NCBI RefSeq assembly: GCF_000313565.1
Contig: NZ_HE578928.1
Coordinates: 1 to 64,000, forward strand
Direction: 5' to 3'
Length of the DNA stretch: 64,000 bases
DNA from: Dielma fastidiosa
GTDB taxonomy: Bacteria > Bacillota_I > Bacilli_A > Erysipelotrichales > Erysipelotrichaceae
Below, in pieces: positions 7,919 to 14,057 of the stretch. Under the pieces are notes generated by a model. The model had not been told where the DNA came from and made no database searches. It worked only from the letters and a program-made list of their open reading frames with translations. Made by a program: the position numbers and the translations under genes. The stretch's first letter is position 1. Each line of letters begins with the position of its first letter.

Positions 7919-9169
7919 CTAGCTGTTTTGAAGTAAATTTACTTTCATTTTAAGATATTTTATAGCGCTGATTTCATCATTGTTACGATCTAATAAATCT
8001 AAAACAATATCAATATAAAAAATACAACGTTCATATTGATCTGAATCATATAATTGATCTACCACTTTCATCGCCAAATTTAAACAAGCTTTAGTAGGCT
8101 TTCCCTCACCAATTTTCAAAAGCATAACAAACAATCTAAAATAAATACCATATTTACTATTTTCTTTTAATTGTTGATTTTGATTTATTATTTCTTGAGC
8201 CGAATTATAATTATTAAGCTTAAGATTACACCATATGCCATATAAGACAGCAAGAGGATGTTTAGGCTCCTTCATTTTTGCTTCATCTAAATATTCTAAA
8301 GCTTCTTTATATCTTTTCGCAAGCATCATTGTCCAGCACATATTCCGATAATCCATAGCTATAATATCATTACCAAAGCCTAATTGTTCGCTGCCGCACA
8401 AACTTTTTTTAAACATTTCGATTGCTTCATCATATTGTCTAGTAGCTTTCAAAACTAATGCAAACTCAGAAAGGCAAAAACTAGCCCTTCGATAAGATGC
8501 ATGCTTCGAAAAAAGAACATTCGCTTTTTCCAAGCTTGCCGCTGACTGTAATAGTTTTCTAACACTTGTATAAGAACTAGTTAAATGATAGTAAATCATG
8601 GCAATTATTTTTTCATCTGATGTCAAATTCAAAGCCTTTTCCTGCCAAACTATTGCCTTTTTATATTCTTTTTTTATTCTAAATTTCAAACCGATATAGT
8701 CATAAAGCATAGCATTACATTCAGAATCATTTTTAAAATATTCCAATAGACATTCTTCTAGTTTTTCGGCATTATCTAAATCGTTATTTATAATTTTTAA
8801 TATATACTCCATTAATAAAATCTTAGCATTATTAAAGTCTAATTCAGAACCTATGACACCATTGACCTGCTTATATTTACTAATTTTTAACTCAAAGTAA
8901 TCAAGATTTTGAGTATGGTAAAATAAAGAATCAGAAAAATCAGCAAATAATTCATTTATTTCCTCAAATACTTTTCCTAAATCATTAAAATTGATATTTA
9001 ATGATTTTTCTATAATATTTACTGCATTTTCAGTTGGTATTTCTTCACCGCGCTCATACTTACCCAAACGCATATAACTGATACCAGTCATTTTTGATAA
9101 ATCCCTTAGAGTTAAGTGATTGAACTTACGTATTAAACGTATTTCTTTTCCAATATTCTCTTTCCTCAT
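7919..9169 (-). CDS. XRE-TPR transcriptional regulator 1, RRNPP-like (416 aa)
   Basis: Residues 5-60 form an XRE-type helix-turn-helix with the pattern 'IRLIRKFNHLTLRDLSKM...ISYMRLGKYERGEEIP'. The remaining ~350 residues are helical with TPR-like pairs (for example 'YKKAIVWQEKALNL', 'YDEAIEMFKKSL', 'YKEALEYLDEAKMKEP'). HTH plus a TPR domain at about 400 residues is the architecture of RRNPP peptide-sensing regulators (NprR, PlcR, AimR, Rgg). That ligand type is inferred, not seen. It is a paralogue of the regulator at 12467-13699, conserved over the whole length. The start ATG at 9169 has only a weak Shine-Dalgarno. The gene lies between two copies of one 13-bp operator, pointing to autoregulation and control of the exporter operon. 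Confidence 0.85.
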   Translation of the reverse strand: MRKENIGKEIRLIRKFNHLTLRDLSKMTGISYMRLGKYERGEEIPTENAVNIIEKSLNINFNDLGKVFEEINELFADFSDSLFYHTQNLDYFELKISKYKQVNGVIGSELDFNNAKILLMEYILKIINNDLDNAEKLEECLLEYFKNDSECNAMLYDYIGLKFRIKKEYKKAIVWQEKALNLTSDEKIIAMIYYHLTSSYTSVRKLLQSAASLEKANVLFSKHASYRRASFCLSEFALVLKATRQYDEAIEMFKKSLCGSEQLGFGNDIIAMDYRNMCWTMMLAKRYKEALEYLDEAKMKEPKHPLAVLYGIWCNLKLNNYNSAQEIINQNQQLKENSKYGIYFRLFVMLLKIGEGKPTKACLNLAMKVVDQLYDSDQYERCIFYIDIVLDLLDRNNDEISAIKYLKMKVNLLQNS

Positions 9170-9202
9170 TTACTTTAACAATGATAACTAACATATAATA
9201 AT

Positions 9203-9277
9203 TTATACTCTGTAATACTTGCAGATGTAGTTCTCCCCAATCTCATACTGAATTACCAGTTTATCTATCTTAACCAT
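9203..9277 (-). CDS. possible 24-aa leader peptide
   Basis: An ATG at 9277 opens a 24-codon frame ending at 9203 ('KIDKLVIQYEIGENY' within it). It overlaps the stop of the 14-codon frame upstream, so it could be reached by coupled translation. It has no Shine-Dalgarno of its own. The codon pattern looks protein-like, but at this length chance is a real alternative. It would be co-transcribed with regulator 1. Confidence 0.25.
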   Translation of the reverse strand: MVKIDKLVIQYEIGENYICKYYRV

Positions 9278-9314
9278 ACATCTGCAAAACAGAATATAAA
9301 TTATTATATACCAC
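9270..9314 (-). CDS. possible 14-aa leader peptide, GTG start
   Basis: A strong ribosome binding site (AGGGAGG, 6 nt upstream) precedes a GTG that opens a 14-codon frame (MVYNNLYSVLQMYG). No other start uses that site. The frame lies in the transcript of regulator 1, directly after its promoter. It may be a peptide ligand precursor, a regulatory uORF, or the relic of a longer gene. It carries no signal peptide, unlike the peptide gene at 13739-13903. Confidence 0.35.
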   Translation of the reverse strand: MVYNNLYSVLQMYG

Positions 9315-9338
9315 TGTTATCCTCCCTCTTTGTTTGAT

Positions 9339-9367
9339 ATTATAACGATTATCAGAACATATGTCTA
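9339..9367 (-). promoter_or_regulatory. promoter of regulator 1
   Basis: On the minus strand, -35 TAGACA (9367-9362) and -10 TATAAT (9344-9339) are separated by 17 nt. The operator at 9374-9386 ends 6 nt upstream of the -35. The leader to the regulator ATG is about 160 nt. Confidence 0.65.
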
Positions 9368-9373
9368 CAATTC

Positions 9374-9386
9374 TGTTACGTCACAA
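9374..9386. promoter_or_regulatory. operator site 1b (TGTTACGTCACAA)
   Basis: It is identical over 13 bp to the site at 7906-7918. Its place 6 nt upstream of the -35 box matches an activator that contacts RNA polymerase, as with Rgg-type regulators. The near-palindromic core suits a dimeric HTH protein. Confidence 0.6.
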
Positions 9387-9510
9387 AAGCTTATTTTATA
9401 AGAATAGTATGAATTAATTGTATCAATTAAATGTCCGTATTGTATAAAGTAATCCTATTATTAAATCTATAATAGCTTTCAGGTAATTGATCAATAATCT
9501 GAAAAGTTTC

Positions 9511-9560
9511 AACAAAAACAGCTTATGAAAGCCACTCACATGTTTGCTATCATAAGCTGT
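9511..9560 (-). terminator. rho-independent terminator after the aldo/keto reductase
   Basis: A perfect 11-bp stem (ACAGCTTATGA at 9518-9528, TCATAAGCTGT at 9550-9560) is followed on the minus strand by TTTTTGTT. It lies 27 bp downstream of the stop at 9588. Between it and operator 1b (9387-9510) I see no gene. Confidence 0.8.
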
Positions 9561-9587
9561 AATTTATCTAAAATATCCTTAATCTAA

Positions 9588-10514
9588 CTATGGCAGCATT
9601 CTTCCGATAGCTTTAGTATAAATGTGATACCAATCTTCTCGGCTTAATTCGATTGAACAGCCAGCTGCCATTTCTTTAAGGTGCCTTGTTTTAGTTGTGC
9701 CAAATATGGGCTGCATATTGGCCGGATGACGTAAGATCCAAGCAATTACGATTGCTGATTTGCTGACGTTGAATTGATCAGCATATTCCTGAAGGCAATC
9801 ATTAAATGCGGCATAATTAGGGTTATCCAAGAATGTTCCTTCTGCCCAAGATGCCTGCATGATCGACCATGCCTGAATCGTAATATCTTCCATCCGGCAA
9901 TACTCAAGGATACTGCCATCATGATCAAGAGACTGCTCCTCTCTCATGTTCGCAAATATACCGTTGGTAACCATTCCACAATGAATAGGACTGAATTGCA
10001 GCTGATTAAATATCAGTTTTTGATCTAAATGCTTCTGCAGCATCTGAATCTGCATACTATTCATATTAGAAACACCAAAGTATTTTACTTTACCACTTTG
10101 CTGAAGCTCGTTGAAAGCCTCTGCCACTTCATCAAATTCCATCAAAGTATCAGGACGATGCAGCAGCAGCACATCCAGATATCCGCATTGCAATCTTTCA
10201 ATGCTTTGATTTACTGAATAAATAATATGTTCCTTACTGAAATCATAATAACCAACTTTACCTTTACGAATCGCGCATTTACTTTGAATAATCATTTTTT
10301 CTCTGTATTCTGGGTGCAGCTTTAATACTTCACCAAACAGCGCTTCAGACTTGCCGCCGCCGTAAATATCTGCATGATCAAAGAAATTTATGCCTTCTTC
10401 TAATGCACATTGTATTAATTCATCAAGTTCACTCACACTCATTTCAGAGATACGCATACATCCGAAAACTAGTTGTGATACTTCTAAATCATTATTAAGT
10501 TTTAAATATTTCAT
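9588..10514 (-). CDS. aldo/keto reductase, YdhF-like (308 aa)
   Basis: A complete (alpha/beta)8 aldo/keto reductase of normal length, expected to reduce aldehydes or ketones with NADPH in the cytoplasm. The catalytic tetrad is visible as Asp46, Tyr51, Lys79 and His119, and 'GVSNMN' and the C-terminal 'IFGTTKTRHLKE' (cofactor phosphate-binding loop) are in place. The overall sequence is nearest to the E. coli YdhF group (AKR11/12-like oxidoreductases acting on unknown substrates). The ATG at 10514 follows GAGGT by 8-9 nt. It is a single-gene unit with its own terminator, with no clear link to the regulator modules around it. Confidence 0.9.
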   Translation of the reverse strand: MKYLKLNNDLEVSQLVFGCMRISEMSVSELDELIQCALEEGINFFDHADIYGGGKSEALFGEVLKLHPEYREKMIIQSKCAIRKGKVGYYDFSKEHIIYSVNQSIERLQCGYLDVLLLHRPDTLMEFDEVAEAFNELQQSGKVKYFGVSNMNSMQIQMLQKHLDQKLIFNQLQFSPIHCGMVTNGIFANMREEQSLDHDGSILEYCRMEDITIQAWSIMQASWAEGTFLDNPNYAAFNDCLQEYADQFNVSKSAIVIAWILRHPANMQPIFGTTKTRHLKEMAAGCSIELSREDWYHIYTKAIGRMLP

Positions 10515-10606
10515 AAGTTATTTACCTCGCTGAATTTATTGTATCACGAATTAATTGAGAAAGATGATTTATTACTTAACAATGATCAAAACATTTTGTT
10601 ATTTCC

Positions 10607-10756
10607 TTAATCAATCATTTCAGACATAACTTCCTGTCTAAGCTGTGCATATTTCTCATTTAGCTTATCACCAATTCCCAGTTCTTCATCTTGTGAGTAT
10701 ATATCTATGTGATATTTGCAATTGTACTTTGTATGTGCTAATGTATCTTTGTTTAT
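10607..10756 (-). pseudogene. IS200/IS605-type TnpA remnant
   Basis: A 50-codon frame begins with the residues typical of IS200 TnpA N-termini (N-K-D-T-L-A-H-T-K-Y-N-C-K-Y-H-I) and then runs into unrelated sequence, so all catalytic parts (HUH motif, Tyr) are lost. A good ribosome binding site (GGAGG) remains, but the codon at the start position is ATA instead of ATG. The upstream 100 bp retain the element's hairpin (10859-10879). It is a decayed insertion, evidence of past mobile-element traffic in the accessory region. Confidence 0.65.
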
Positions 10757-10855
10757 TTTGAACCCTCCTTTTGTTTTCCTTGTTCGGTCAGCAAACCTTT
10801 ACAAGTATATCATTAGGAGGTCTTTTTTGTTCCTCCTCCCCTTGCTGAAGCTCTT

Positions 10856-10885
10856 TGGTACTACCGGCTAAGCCAGTAGTTTTCT
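10856..10885 (+). terminator. IS200-type leader hairpin with T tract
   Basis: ACTAC and GGCT pair with AGCC and GTAGT around 10859-10879, followed by TTTTCT on the plus strand. IS200 elements carry such a hairpin upstream of tnpA to block read-in transcription; here it is the companion of the remnant at 10607-10756. Confidence 0.5.
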
Positions 10886-10892
10886 ATGATAG

Positions 10893-10923
10893 AAAAAAGG
10901 CCATCCATACTTCATGGACGACC
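10893..10923 (-). terminator. rho-independent terminator of the secreted-protein operon
   Basis: A 10-bp stem with G-U/mismatch positions (GGTCGTCCAT with ATGGATGGCC, loop of 5) is followed by TTTTTTC on the minus strand. It lies 220 bp downstream of the stop at 11145. The stretch 10924-11144 shows no convincing gene. Confidence 0.7.
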
Positions 10924-11144
10924 TATTCCGAACCTTAAACTTATTCGAGGTGCAACACCCTCATAGTAACTTAAAACTTTTTTCATCGCACCCTGTTCAA
11001 TTTTGAGTTCCCTTATTGTTAAATACATTTTAAGGTAATTCTACCTCACTTTGTAATCATGCATCTACTATTTCATAACATCACACTATTGGAGATATTT
11101 TTACAATATATTTTAAACTTCAAATTTATATGACTCAACTAACG

Positions 11145-11879
11145 CTAATACTTATACTCAGTACTTTTATAGAAATTATTTCCATTATCGGTACTGCTCA
11201 ATATTTCAATTAAACGATTATTTTCATCATATACATATTGTAGCCTAATTAATTCTGACCCGTCACTCTTAAAAGTTATTTGTGTATTTAGGAGTTCATC
11301 TTTGTATGTTGAAATAATATTACTATCCACTATACCATTTAGATATGAAGTTTCTTGAATACATTTTTCGGAACTATCATACTCATAAGTTGTTTTATAA
11401 TTATCAACCATAACTGTGACTAATTTACCAGTTTTGTCAAAAGTATAAAGTGAAACTATAGGTTCTTCACCAATCACTTCATAAGCACTTCTCACGACAT
11501 TTCCATTGTCATCATATTCATGAGTACGTGTTTCAATTAATTCATTGTCTAGATTATAGGTATCTATCCTAGTCAATTGTTTCATATCATCGTATGTGTA
11601 ATTACTATACCCAGTTGACCTTATCGACTTCACAACAACATCATCCTCATAGACATATGTTATTTCATCATTTTCACTTGTTTTCTTTATCAGTTGATTA
11701 TTGTTGTTATACTCGAATTTATCTATAGAAATTATTTTTCCATCGTTACTATATTGGACTTCCTCAATTGGGTTTAGCGATAATTCATTACTAACAACAT
11801 CATTGCTACTATTAGTATTGGAGCATCCAACACACATACTCAACAATACAACCAAAATACTTTTATCGATTTTCTTCAA
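11145..11879 (-). CDS. YD-repeat-like lipoprotein (244 aa)
   Basis: The start is uncertain. The ATG at 11888 sits directly on the GGAG of the ribosome binding site, so the TTG at 11879, 9 nt after it, is the better start. A signal peptide ends in the lipobox SMCVGC. The mature chain is made of repeated units of about 20 residues of the form Y-x-Y-D-x-x-x-Q/N-L-x-x (for example 'YNNNNQLIKK', 'YTYDDMKQLTRI', 'HEYDDNGNVVRS', 'YVYDENNRLIEI'). These are the YD/RHS repeats of Rhs and teneurin-like beta-barrels, here as a small stand-alone shell without toxin or core domain. It follows the secreted-protein gene at 11905 and probably shares its promoter. Confidence 0.75.
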   Translation of the reverse strand: MKKIDKSILVVLLSMCVGCSNTNSSNDVVSNELSLNPIEEVQYSNDGKIISIDKFEYNNNNQLIKKTSENDEITYVYEDDVVVKSIRSTGYSNYTYDDMKQLTRIDTYNLDNELIETRTHEYDDNGNVVRSAYEVIGEEPIVSLYTFDKTGKLVTVMVDNYKTTYEYDSSEKCIQETSYLNGIVDSNIISTYKDELLNTQITFKSDGSELIRLQYVYDENNRLIEILSSTDNGNNFYKSTEYKY

Positions 11880-11904
11880 TAGTATCATCTCCTAATTTAC
11901 AATT

Positions 11905-12339
11905 TTAAACAGTTACAGTTTGCATTGTGTAACTATACCCACCACCTATAGGACAATCAAAGTAAGGTTGTAAAAATTTATAAGAAATTTTTACCGTAAC
12001 GCTATCCTTGTTTAATACATAAGTTACATCTGTTATCTCTAAATCCCATTCAGCAGTTAAAGAATCAATGGTTACATCTAAGCTTGCATCAGTTACAGTG
12101 TAACTTGATCCGTTATGAGTAATATCATAAGAGCCTTTAACTCTAAAAGTTACACTACCATTGCATCCAGCCTTTTGCAGATTATATTTAAATGTTTTGT
12201 TGACGTTAACTGTATTAACAGTAGCATATGGAATAATTTCATCATCAGATGCTTTAATCTCTACTGAATTAACTGCAAAAATAGAAAAGAATAGAGAAAA
12301 TACTGTGAATAATGATAATAAGATTTTTTTCATTTTCAT
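11905..12339 (-). CDS. secreted protein of unknown function (144 aa)
   Basis: The ATG at 12339 follows AGGAGG by 5 nt. A classic type I signal peptide (basic start, hydrophobic core to about residue 25, likely cut near VNSVEIKA-S or just before) leads to a mature domain of about 115 residues. That domain is strand-rich, Thr/Val/Tyr-rich and has two Cys (in 'KAGCNGS' and 'FDCPIGG') that may form a disulfide. It fits a small secreted beta-sandwich. No family is recognised. It is the first gene downstream of regulator 2, whose proposed operator and a good promoter lie in between, so it is the likely main target of that regulator. Confidence 0.75.
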   Translation of the reverse strand: MKMKKILLSLFTVFSLFFSIFAVNSVEIKASDDEIIPYATVNTVNVNKTFKYNLQKAGCNGSVTFRVKGSYDITHNGSSYTVTDASLDVTIDSLTAEWDLEITDVTYVLNKDSVTVKISYKFLQPYFDCPIGGGYSYTMQTVTV

Positions 12340-12417
12340 GTTAACCTCCTAATTTGCTTTATAAGTTAAAAATTTAAAATAATCAACAAAACAACTCTTG
12401 CAAGATTTGTTACCTAG

Positions 12418-12446
12418 ATTAAATCACACAATTAAAATTTATTCAA
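12418..12446 (-). promoter_or_regulatory. promoter of the secreted-protein operon
   Basis: -35 TTGAAT (12446-12441) and -10 TTTAAT (12423-12418) with a 17-nt spacer on the minus strand. The perfect palindrome at 12453-12464 begins 6 nt upstream of the -35, the same spacing as in the promoter of regulator 1. Confidence 0.6.
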
Positions 12447-12451
12447 ATATC

Positions 12452-12465
12452 TTGTATCGATACAA
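12452..12465. promoter_or_regulatory. operator site 2a, perfect palindrome TTGTATCGATACAA
   Basis: A 14-bp perfect palindrome lies 1 nt after the stop codon of regulator 2 and 6 nt upstream of the -35 box of the next operon. Eleven of the 12 core bases recur at 13963-13974. It has the same TGT-NN-CG-NN-ACA frame as sites 1a and 1b. Confidence 0.65.
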
Positions 12466-12466
12466 A

Positions 12467-13699
12467 TTAGAAATTTCTAGTTAAATTTACCTTCATTTCA
12501 AGATATTTTATTTTTTCTAGCTCATTCCCACTTCTATTTAATAAATCTAAAGCGATGTCAATATAAAAATTAACTCGTTCATATTCCTCGCCTTGCTTAA
12601 AATTTTCGATAATTTTAGTTACTAAATTTACTGATTTTGCAGAAGGCACTCCCTCTCTGCACTTCACTAACAGATCAAACAATTCATAAAAACTACCATA
12701 TTCTACATTATTATGCAAATCAATATTAGCCTCAATCCATCGTTCTGCTTCTTGATAGTTCTGCAATTTATAGTTACACCAGATTGCATAAAGAACTGTA
12801 AAACCATGCTTCGGCTCAATCTCTATTGCTTCTTCAAGATATTCCAGTCCTCTTTTATAATCCCCCGCTAAAATCATTGTCCAACACATGTTACGATAAA
12901 CCTTCGCATAGAGTGATTCTGAACAGTCAATCATTTCTAAGGCTTTTATTGCAATGTTAAAATAAGAAATCGATTCTTTATATTGAAAATTAGATTTTAG
13001 TAAAAGAGCCTGTTCTATAAAACAATATGCTACCCTTTTTAGAGAACCATACTCAGAAAAAATTCTGTGCGCTTCTTCAATACAAAACATCGCTTTTGCT
13101 ATATTTCCAATATCTTTATAGGCAATACTTGAATGCAAACATAACATTGCTTTATTTTTTCTATTTATTGTCATTGACATAGCTTTTTCAAAATAGTATA
13201 TCGCTTTATCATAATGCTTTTCTATTCTATGAGATAGCCCTATATATTGATAAATAATGGCTTTACATTCAAAATCACTGTTAAAATATTCTAAAAGACT
13301 AGATTCCATCAATCTAGCTTTTTCAAAATTCTCATCTAAAACTAATATTATATATTCAATTAATTGAGCTTTTCCAAATGAAAAATTTATAATTGAATTT
13401 ATTTTACCATTTGTTATCCTTGTCTTAAATAAATCATTACTATCATCATGATAGAATAAAGAATCTAAAAATTCATTAAACATAATATCTATTTTTTTTG
13501 CCATTTCAAAATATTCATGAAAGTTCATATTCAAAACTTTCTCTATTTTTGAAATAGCTTCATCAGTTGGCATTTCTTTCCCACCTTCGAATTTTCCTAG
13601 GCGACTATATGGTATTCCCGTTTTTTGTCCTAATTCTCTAAGTGTGAAACCACGATATTTTCTAATTAATCTTAATACCTTCCCAATATTTTGATCCAT
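12467..13699 (-). CDS. XRE-TPR transcriptional regulator 2, RRNPP-like (410 aa)
   Basis: A paralogue of the regulator at 7919-9169, alignable from 'NIGKxxRLIRK' to the C-terminal 'IxxIKYLxMKVNL'. Residues 4-55 form the XRE helix-turn-helix ('LRLIRKYRGFTLRELGQK...IPYSRLGKFEGGKEMP'), and the rest is a TPR-like helical array. The size is close to that of NprR. The ATG at 13699 is chosen because it aligns with the paralogue's start; a TTG nine codons upstream is the alternative, and Shine-Dalgarno support is weak. The gene follows a 54-aa secreted peptide gene (13739-13903) in the same unit. A good guess is that the processed peptide, or a host-derived peptide, is its ligand; nothing in the sequence proves this. 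Confidence 0.85.
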   Translation of the reverse strand: MDQNIGKVLRLIRKYRGFTLRELGQKTGIPYSRLGKFEGGKEMPTDEAISKIEKVLNMNFHEYFEMAKKIDIMFNEFLDSLFYHDDSNDLFKTRITNGKINSIINFSFGKAQLIEYIILVLDENFEKARLMESSLLEYFNSDFECKAIIYQYIGLSHRIEKHYDKAIYYFEKAMSMTINRKNKAMLCLHSSIAYKDIGNIAKAMFCIEEAHRIFSEYGSLKRVAYCFIEQALLLKSNFQYKESISYFNIAIKALEMIDCSESLYAKVYRNMCWTMILAGDYKRGLEYLEEAIEIEPKHGFTVLYAIWCNYKLQNYQEAERWIEANIDLHNNVEYGSFYELFDLLVKCREGVPSAKSVNLVTKIIENFKQGEEYERVNFYIDIALDLLNRSGNELEKIKYLEMKVNLTRNF

Positions 13700-13720
13700 A
13701 TATTCTTTAAACAATGAAGT

Positions 13721-13740
13721 AGCCAATAAAACTATTGGCT
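13721..13740. repeat. inverted repeat AGCCAATA...TATTGGCT between peptide and regulator 2
   Basis: An 8-bp perfect stem with a 4-nt loop overlaps the stop codon of the peptide gene and precedes the regulator start. There is no T tract, so it is unlikely to terminate. It could lower downstream translation or protect the upstream peptide mRNA. Confidence 0.5.
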
Positions 13741-13903
13741 AGTTAGGTGCATGTTCATCATTCAATAATGTTACATGATAACACTCATGTTTACAATTGA
13801 TGCCATTCTCTCCACATTCTTCAGTATGCACATGAGTGCAGCTAAAGGTGCATAGACCAAACATCAATAGTGCAGACATTGCCATTGATATTATTTTTTT
13901 CAT
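13739..13903 (-). CDS. 54-aa secreted Cys/His-rich peptide
   Basis: The ATG at 13903 has GGGGAGGAAAAG upstream, a strong ribosome binding site, and a consensus promoter precedes it. Residues 1-21 form a signal peptide (MKK start, hydrophobic core, 'FGLCTFSC'), which could be cut by signal peptidase I or, less clearly, lipidated at Cys22. The mature part carries a pattern of Cys and His (C-T-H-V-H-T-E-E-C-G, then C-K-H-E-C-Y-H), as in the 'CTHxHxxxCG' units of larger Firmicutes surface proteins, and may bind metal or form disulfides. It is the first gene of the unit with regulator 2. Inference: a signalling-peptide precursor or small secreted effector. Confidence 0.65.
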   Translation of the reverse strand: MKKIISMAMSALLMFGLCTFSCTHVHTEECGENGINCKHECYHVTLLNDEHAPN

Positions 13904-13926
13904 TGCTTTTCCTCCCCTCTATTCGC

Positions 13927-13955
13927 ATTATAACTGATATTAAAAAATACGTCTA
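13927..13955 (-). promoter_or_regulatory. promoter of the peptide-regulator 2 unit
   Basis: -35 TAGACG (13955-13950) and -10 TATAAT (13932-13927) are 17 nt apart on the minus strand, almost a copy of the regulator 1 promoter (TAGACA-17-TATAAT). The operator at 13963-13974 lies 7 nt upstream. Confidence 0.65.
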
Positions 13956-13962
13956 CTACTGT

Positions 13963-13974
13963 TGTTTCGATACA
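13963..13974. promoter_or_regulatory. operator site 2b (TGTTTCGATACA)
   Basis: It differs by one base from the core of site 2a (TGTATCGATACA) and lies 7 nt upstream of the -35 of the peptide-regulator unit. It completes the pattern in which each paralogue is bracketed by its own pair of sites. Confidence 0.6.
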
Positions 13975-14009
13975 TATAAGTCAAAATATGCAATATTATC
14001 CCGAAACGT

Positions 14010-14040
14010 GAAAAAGAGCAGATTTCTCCACTCTTTTCAT
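14010..14040 (-). terminator. rho-independent terminator after rpoC
   Basis: On the minus strand, AAAAGAG pairs with CTCTTTT around a 12-nt loop, followed by further T and C. It ends the large rplJ-rpoC transcript, 18 bp downstream of the rpoC stop. Confidence 0.7.
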
Positions 14041-14057
14041 TATACCGTTAATTGTTT

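Larger units (their letters stand above)
9183..9321. repeat. 139-bp imperfect palindrome in the leader of regulator 1
   Basis: Both arms begin with GATAAC and share ATATAATAATTTATA, then TCTGT and TTGCAGATGT (left core 9193-9228, right core 9278-9309, about 49 bp between). The RNA could fold into a long hairpin between the promoter and the regulator start. It may be an attenuator, a binding site or a small palindromic mobile element. Confidence 0.6.

Noticed and set aside
10940-11010. 24-codon minus-strand frame (MKKVLSYYEGV...) upstream of the 10893 terminator
   Set aside because: Weak binding site and no protein-like features; probably chance.
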